Below are positions 58,943 through 64,000 of a stretch of DNA of 64,000 nucleotides, piece after piece. Every line of letters begins with the position of its first letter. Within the stretch, counting starts at the first letter, position 1. Origin of the DNA: Pythium myriotylum. Lineage: Eukaryota > Oomycota > Peronosporomycetes > Pythiales > Pythiaceae. The notes beneath the pieces are model-generated. The model searched no databases. It saw nothing but the letters and a program-made list of their open reading frames with translations, and had not been told where the DNA came from. The translations under genes and the position numbers were made by a program. Location of the stretch: positions 1,302,001 to 1,366,000 of the forward strand of contig JALJCQ010000016.1 in NCBI GenBank assembly GCA_023091665.1, in the 5' to 3' direction.

Positions 58943-61900
58943 ATGCAGGCGCTGCGCCGCAAGATCACGGACGCGCTGGGCGGCGGCAACTCGGCGACCG
59001 CCAGCGCGCCGCCGACTCTCGCGGTCTCACCGCGTCGCTCGATGCCTGCACCTCTTGTCATCACCTCGTCGAGCTACTCGCCCGCGCCCCACTCGGCGCC
59101 GCCACGTGCCCCCGAGCCTTCGCCGTCGGCAGCCAAGCTCAGCGCAAGCATCAACCTCGGCACTAGCATTGGCAGTCCGCGCTCGGCGTCTCCTGCAGTC
59201 CAGTCTTCGCCGCTCCACCAGCACCAACCAGTCGCGCCGCGCCGCACGAACGTGGCGTGGGTGCCAGACAACCTGGCTGAGAAATGCTACTCGTGCCAGA
59301 CAGGTTTCTCGCTCATGCTGCGCCGCCACCACTGCCGGCGATGCGGCAATGTGTTTTGCGACGCGTGCACGCAGTCGCGGATCCCACTTGTCTCGGCGGG
59401 CTTCCTGACGCCAGTTCGAGTGTGCGACAAGTGCTGCGTCGCAGCCAAGAGAGCCCACGCGCGACTCGTGGAGGACAGGCAGCAACAGTGGCTACAAGAA
59501 CAGAACGTCAATAAGGAGAAGCGTAATCGTCTGCGGTCGATGCGGAGCGATGACTCGGTCACATACGACGAGAGCGCGCTCTTCCCACCGCCAAGGTCGA
59601 ATGGACACACGACGTCTGCATCAGGCTCGCGGCGCGTCCCCCATAGCATGTCCTTGCATCAGCCGGCACAACCTCGCCAGTTTATTCGCAGCCAGACTGT
59701 TCGAAACCTCACCGGCCCATCGATCGTCGCCAAACAATTTTTCGCGGACCCGTTCTCCGAGGCCGACGAAGACGAAGAAGAGCGCCGTAGCTTTGAGCGT
59801 CGCACGGGTCTAGGTAATGGTGATGGCGCTAGTAAAGAGGTTAGTGTCCACACTCTCCCAGGAGAGATTTTGCTCGTGCGATGCGAGAACGTCAAGTGCC
59901 ACCTAATGAACCAGAACACCCAGAGTGATGGCACACTCTACGTCACCACCTACCGGATTGTCTTCAGCCCGACCATTGCTGCAATCCCAGAATACGAGGA
60001 AGAGAACAGACAGCCATTGAACATGCACCAGGCTATCCCGCTAGGCACCATCGAGCGGCTCAAACGCAAGGAAACGGCCGAGACAGACAGCGGATTGCTC
60101 GACATCGTAACCAAGGACTTCCGCCATGTTCAGTTCTTCTTCGACGGACTCGTCGCCAAACAGACCTTCAACCAGTTTGATCGTACTGTATACACAATCC
60201 GACAGTACGCCTTTGGTGAACCGACTGCGGTTCCTGAGCCTTTCGTGCAGTGCACGGCAGCAGCAACGGCAAACGCGTTGGCGCTGGATGAAAAGCTCCA
60301 ACCGCCCGCGCCTGATGGCTGGAAAGTCTACGACGCAGCAGCTGAGTTTCGACGCATGGGCGTCGGCTCCAATGCAGCCACAGCGACTCCTCGTTGGCGC
60401 TTGACGTCAATCAACGAGGATTACGGCCTGTGCGCCACTTATCCCGCGCTATTAGCTGTACCTGCAAGCGTCGGCGATCAAGTGCTGACGGTCGCAGCAA
60501 AGTATCGATCCAAATCTCGAATTCCAGTCTTATCGTGGCGTGATACGCGGACTGGCGCCGTCATTTCGCGCAGCTCTCAGCCTCTCGTTGGACTCGGACA
60601 GCGTCAGTGTGATAAAGACGTGTTTCTCATCCAAGCTATTTCGGTGGCGAATCCGTCATCGAGTAAGTTCGTCATCATAGATGCACGTCCGTGGAAAAAC
60701 GCTGTTGCACAAAAGACGGTCGGACGTGCCGGATATGAGCTCACGGAACAGTACGAAACGCGTCATACGAGTGCAACATCAAGATTCGCCGACTTAGCCG
60801 CATCTTCGACCGATTTTGGAGGCATGGGCGCGTCATCGGTGCTCCCTTCGCCACCAAGCTCAACCAACGCAGGCGAAGTGAATTATGATGACGAAGACGA
60901 CGGTTCCGCCTCAACTGTCAGTGACAGGATCTTCCGCCAAATGGATGCCGGGCTGGATCCGTCGTTGATCTTGACAGAATGCAAGCTCATTTTCATGGGT
61001 ATCGAGAATATCCACACGATGCGTCGCAGCTACAACAAACTGCTAGATTTGTGTATCCACAAGCCAACAGACAAGTGGGTCGAGCATTTGGGGGCCTCTC
61101 GCTGGATCGAGCACATCTCCAAGATCTTGGACTCAGCTATTGAGATTGTGCGCATTGTACATGATCAAAAGTCAAGTGTTCTCGTTCACTGTAGCGACGG
61201 TTGGGACCGGACGCCACAGCTTACGTCGCTCGCACAACTCATGATGGATCCGTACTATCGCACGATCACGGGGTTCCAGATCCTAATTGAGAAAGAGTGG
61301 TGCAGCTTTGGTCACAAGTTCCGTGACCGTGCAGGCCATGCCATGAATCCGGCTTCGTCGTCCGATGTCTCGCCTGTCTTCTTGCAATTTATCGATTGCG
61401 TCTGGCAGATCTATCGCCAATTTCCGTGCTCTTTCGAGTTCAACGAGCAGTTTCTCATGCTCATTCTAGACCACCTCTACTCGTGTCGATTTGGTACCTT
61501 CTTGTATGACTCTGAGAAAGAGCGCCGCGAGAAAGAGGCAGCGCACAAGACCATCTCGCTATGGACTTATGTCGCGTCACTCGAGCGGACTGACATCACC
61601 AACCCTTTCTACTCACCCCCACATCGCTCAAATGGCGTCTCCATCAGCGAAGTCGGTGCGCTTCTCGACCAAACGAGCACAAGCCCACCAGATTTGGACT
61701 CAATCATTGCGTCCACACTCTCGGGAAACCCTCCAACGCTTGACGAGAGAGATGAAGAAGATGCACCGATCGAGAAGAAGCACAGCGCATTCAACCTCTT
61801 CCCCTCTGCGGCATCAAATGGAGCGCACTCATCACCAATTACTATCCCAACCCAAACATCGCGGAAGTCATTGGACCCCGCAACACCTCCAACCGGAAAA

Positions 61901-62500
61901 CCGCCACCTCATTCAGCTTCATCGACTTCGCCTGAGTCACCAGAGCTATTCCCATCTGCGATACGACCCCACACGACGTCGAGCGGAAGTCGCAGCTCGT
62001 TCACGTCATCTTCACCTGGAACCCAGAATGGAACACCGTCGGGTGCTACGCTTGGTTTAGTCAATGAAGAAGTCGATGAGAACGAAGTGCTTCGCCCATG
62101 CGCGTGGTCACGTTCACTCCAATTTTGGTCGCGATACTACTTGCGCTGGGATCCCTCCACACTGACGGACCGCATCGGGACTGTTTGGATTGAGGCAGCT
62201 CACCGAGATCTATTGAGCCGATTGGAAGAGGCTGAGCGCCGTCTGCTGGAGGTTGAGGATCTGAGCGAGGAAGAACGATCGCCGTCTGTAAATCTCCCCG
62301 AGCTCGTCCAGGTTGTGGCCAAGTCGATGGGAGAAGAAGGACCAGTCACAGCCACAGTGCCACAAGACGTTGTAGAGAAGCTTGAAGCCTTGGAACAGCG
62401 CAAGCGCGATGCAATTGCACGTCTTGAGCGTGAGTTTGAAGAGGAAGCCGCAAGACTGCTGAAGCCAACAATGGAGCGGCCAGCTACGGCTGCGTCTTAG
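58943..62500 (+). CDS. Myotubularin-family phosphoinositide phosphatase with N-terminal FYVE domain
   Basis: Myotubularins remove the 3-phosphate from PI3P and PI(3,5)P2 on endosomes. This single-exon, 1,185-residue protein starts MQALRRKITDALGGG at 58943; the open frame before it begins with GTG. A FYVE zinc finger lies at residues 106-165 (WVPD, RRHHCR at 127-132, eight zinc cysteines), which binds PI3P. A PH-GRAM domain follows at about 310-440 (TLYVTTYRIVFSP). The phosphatase domain has the signature CSDGWDRT (C750 to R756 is the CX5R loop), so it should be catalytically active. Ser/Pro-rich sequence and a final coiled coil (LLSRLEEAERRLLEVEDLSE) end the protein. In animal relatives with FYVE the finger is near the C-terminus, so the order here is different. 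Confidence 0.93.
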   Translation: MQALRRKITDALGGGNSATASAPPTLAVSPRRSMPAPLVITSSSYSPAPHSAPPRAPEPSPSAAKLSASINLGTSIGSPRSASPAVQSSPLHQHQPVAPRRTNVAWVPDNLAEKCYSCQTGFSLMLRRHHCRRCGNVFCDACTQSRIPLVSAGFLTPVRVCDKCCVAAKRAHARLVEDRQQQWLQEQNVNKEKRNRLRSMRSDDSVTYDESALFPPPRSNGHTTSASGSRRVPHSMSLHQPAQPRQFIRSQTVRNLTGPSIVAKQFFADPFSEADEDEEERRSFERRTGLGNGDGASKEVSVHTLPGEILLVRCENVKCHLMNQNTQSDGTLYVTTYRIVFSPTIAAIPEYEEENRQPLNMHQAIPLGTIERLKRKETAETDSGLLDIVTKDFRHVQFFFDGLVAKQTFNQFDRTVYTIRQYAFGEPTAVPEPFVQCTAAATANALALDEKLQPPAPDGWKVYDAAAEFRRMGVGSNAATATPRWRLTSINEDYGLCATYPALLAVPASVGDQVLTVAAKYRSKSRIPVLSWRDTRTGAVISRSSQPLVGLGQRQCDKDVFLIQAISVANPSSSKFVIIDARPWKNAVAQKTVGRAGYELTEQYETRHTSATSRFADLAASSTDFGGMGASSVLPSPPSSTNAGEVNYDDEDDGSASTVSDRIFRQMDAGLDPSLILTECKLIFMGIENIHTMRRSYNKLLDLCIHKPTDKWVEHLGASRWIEHISKILDSAIEIVRIVHDQKSSVLVHCSDGWDRTPQLTSLAQLMMDPYYRTITGFQILIEKEWCSFGHKFRDRAGHAMNPASSSDVSPVFLQFIDCVWQIYRQFPCSFEFNEQFLMLILDHLYSCRFGTFLYDSEKERREKEAAHKTISLWTYVASLERTDITNPFYSPPHRSNGVSISEVGALLDQTSTSPPDLDSIIASTLSGNPPTLDERDEEDAPIEKKHSAFNLFPSAASNGAHSSPITIPTQTSRKSLDPATPPTGKPPPHSASSTSPESPELFPSAIRPHTTSSGSRSSFTSSSPGTQNGTPSGATLGLVNEEVDENEVLRPCAWSRSLQFWSRYYLRWDPSTLTDRIGTVWIEAAHRDLLSRLEEAERRLLEVEDLSEEERSPSVNLPELVQVVAKSMGEEGPVTATVPQDVVEKLEALEQRKRDAIARLEREFEEEAARLLKPTMERPATAAS

Positions 62501-62950
62501 AAGTTCAGGGAAAGAATTAGTAAATAGATAAGCAAATACAAAGCCACAGCAAATTAGGAAATGCAGATCGATGTGTGGGTCACGGTTGAGGTAAAACACA
62601 GGCCCACAGCTGACGTACGCACGCTAGTCATTTGTGTACGAAGCATTTTGAGGTCGACTAGCTCGATAATGCTAGTCATTTGATACAGTAGAGAATTTTC
62701 TGTACTCCTCGCAAAGAAGAAACTGCGCAATCGAGGGCGTTCCACACGTGGCCATCTTTCGTGCCAATATATACTAACACTTCACCGCCCCCACCATCGC
62801 AGTCGAGCGAGATTCGCCTCCAATGCATCATTCACATTTGCAGAACGAGAAAGGCGACACGAACCGCTGACATATTAAGTACGGTCTCACCTCCTTATGC
62901 GAACTTCGTCTACTGGTGGCGCCACCAAGTGAGACCAGTGTCAATCAATC
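62501..62950. promoter_or_regulatory. Spacer with 12-base direct repeat upstream of the last gene
   Basis: 450 bases. GCTAGTCATTTG occurs at 62,623-62,634 and again at 62,671-62,682, 48 bases apart, with GACTAGC between. It may be a paired regulatory site of the following gene. Nothing coding is supported. Confidence 0.4.
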
Positions 62951-64000
62951 ATGGCGTGGGGAGCTCGATCGGGCGTCGACGATCTGCTGCAGCGGCTGCA
63001 GCAGCCGGCCACGGGCAGAAACCTCTGCGTGCTGAGCTTCCGCAAGCTCTCGCCCGCCGACATCCAGAAGCTCGCGGCGGCGATCGCCACCAACACGATC
63101 CTCCAAGAGCTCTATCTCTCAGGTCACAAGCTCGGCGACGCCGGCATCGAGGCCTTTGGCGAGACTCTCGCGGTCAACAAGACGCTACAGCACCTCTCGA
63201 TCGGCGACGACGCGCTTGGCGATGCAGCGGTCGCTGCGTTGGCGTCGTCGCTGGCTCGCAACGCCGAGTCGGCGGTCGCGCACTGGGATCTCGAGCACAA
63301 GTCCCTGGGCGTCGCCGGCGCCGAGGCCATCGGCTCGCTGCTCAAGACCAGCACGAGCCTCAAGGAGGTCAACCTTTCGCGCAACTCGCTCGGTGACGAC
63401 GGCGTCAGGGCGCTGGCGACTGGTCTTGCTGGCAACGAGACGTCGTCGCTCGCGACGCTGACGCTGATGGAGACGAGCGTCTCCGGTTTGGCGCTCGACC
63501 ACCTCGCAGAGCTGCTGGTGCAGCCGCACTGCTCGCTGCAAACGCTGCAGCTTTCATTCAACGACCTCGGCAACGCGAGCTCGGCGTTCTTCGCGGCACT
63601 TGGGAGCAACAAGTCACTCAAGAAGCTCTATCTCAAGGAGACCAACCTCTCGGACAGAAACGCCGCCGCACTCGCAGACGCTCTCAAAATCAACACGTCG
63701 CTTGTTGAAGTCGACGTCTCCGATAACAAGCTTACGACCGCTGCGGCGGCCTCGCTCGCGGATGCGCTGAAGTCCAACTCGACGCTTGCACGACTTGTAC
63801 TCGGCGGGAACAAGTGCGGCGACGCCGGTGCAGTCGTGATCGGCGACGTGCTTCGCGAATCGAACAGCTCGCTCGAGTTCCTCGATCTCGCTAACAACGA
63901 CCTCACGCATGTTGGGATCGCGTCGCTTCTCTCGGCCAAGAGCCTCAAGTCGCTTCGTCTCTTCAACAACAAACTCGCGGGTGGCCTTCCTCTCGTTCTG
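62951..64000 (+). CDS. RNI-type leucine-rich repeat protein, 5' part
   Basis: The gene starts MAWGARSGVDDLLQRLQQ at 62951 and stays open for 350 codons to the window end. From residue about 25 it is built of 28-residue ribonuclease-inhibitor-type repeats (LQELYLSGHKLGDAGIEAFG, LKEVNLSRNSLGDDGVRALA, LARLVLGGNKCGDAGAVVIG, LEFLDLANNDLTHVGIASLL), at least ten units. Such solenoids bind proteins and occur in RanGAP-like and NLR-like proteins. There is no signal peptide or N-terminal domain, so a cytosolic scaffold is likely; a C-terminal domain beyond the window could change this. Confidence 0.85.
   Translation, partial: MAWGARSGVDDLLQRLQQPATGRNLCVLSFRKLSPADIQKLAAAIATNTILQELYLSGHKLGDAGIEAFGETLAVNKTLQHLSIGDDALGDAAVAALASSLARNAESAVAHWDLEHKSLGVAGAEAIGSLLKTSTSLKEVNLSRNSLGDDGVRALATGLAGNETSSLATLTLMETSVSGLALDHLAELLVQPHCSLQTLQLSFNDLGNASSAFFAALGSNKSLKKLYLKETNLSDRNAAALADALKINTSLVEVDVSDNKLTTAAAASLADALKSNSTLARLVLGGNKCGDAGAVVIGDVLRESNSSLEFLDLANNDLTHVGIASLLSAKSLKSLRLFNNKLAGGLPLVL

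Overview
The window looks like nuclear DNA of an oomycete, probably of the Pythium/Phytophthora side (Peronosporales sensu lato). The evidence is an elicitin-type secreted protein with two six-cysteine domains, an oomycete-style initiator upstream of it, short GT-AG introns of roughly 50-80 bases in about half of the genes, small spacers, and a large family of folate-biopterin-transporter-like proteins. Species identity cannot be read from the sequence. There is no bacterial, organellar, CRISPR, rRNA or convincing tRNA content.

Bases 1-389 hold the 5' end of a spliced HAD phosphatase gene on the minus strand, with a promoter rich in TGACAT repeats. From 745 to 29,408 lies a head-to-tail array of nine single-exon membrane transporter genes of the BT1/FBT type, all on the minus strand and bounded on both sides by unrelated genes. 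Copies 1-4 form one sequence type and copies 5-9 another. Copy 6 carries an in-frame TAG. The wide spacers of the second half hold mobile DNA: a 2.05 kb element with terminal inverted repeats and a perfect 10-base target duplication (25,345-27,391), and a SINE-like dispersed repeat with an (ATC)n tail.

From 30.3 kb to 64 kb the window is a compact housekeeping region on both strands. In order it holds an EB1-type calponin-homology protein; three related oomycete-specific proteins, two of them separated by only three bases; a secretory coiled-coil membrane protein; a Sec1/Munc18 protein in five exons; the DNA primase large subunit in six exons; an unrecognised multi-exon gene; a C3orf33-like mitochondrial membrane protein in five exons; methionine sulfoxide reductase A; a SPRY protein; a cysteine-type LRR protein in eight exons with a possible myristoylation site; the double elicitin; a small coiled-coil protein; NADH-cytochrome b5 reductase; a LYR-motif complex III assembly factor; a small membrane protein; a trehalose-6-phosphate synthase with a degenerate phosphatase domain; a FYVE-first myotubularin phosphatase; and the start of an RNI-type LRR protein cut by the window end.

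The transporter array is one functional block of paralogues. The rest are independent genes, several of which share short divergent promoters: Sec1/primase, unknown/C3orf33-like, cytochrome b5 reductase/LYR factor, and trehalose synthase/myotubularin. Exon boundaries were found by eye from reading frame, splice dinucleotides and family knowledge. No alignment or database search was run.
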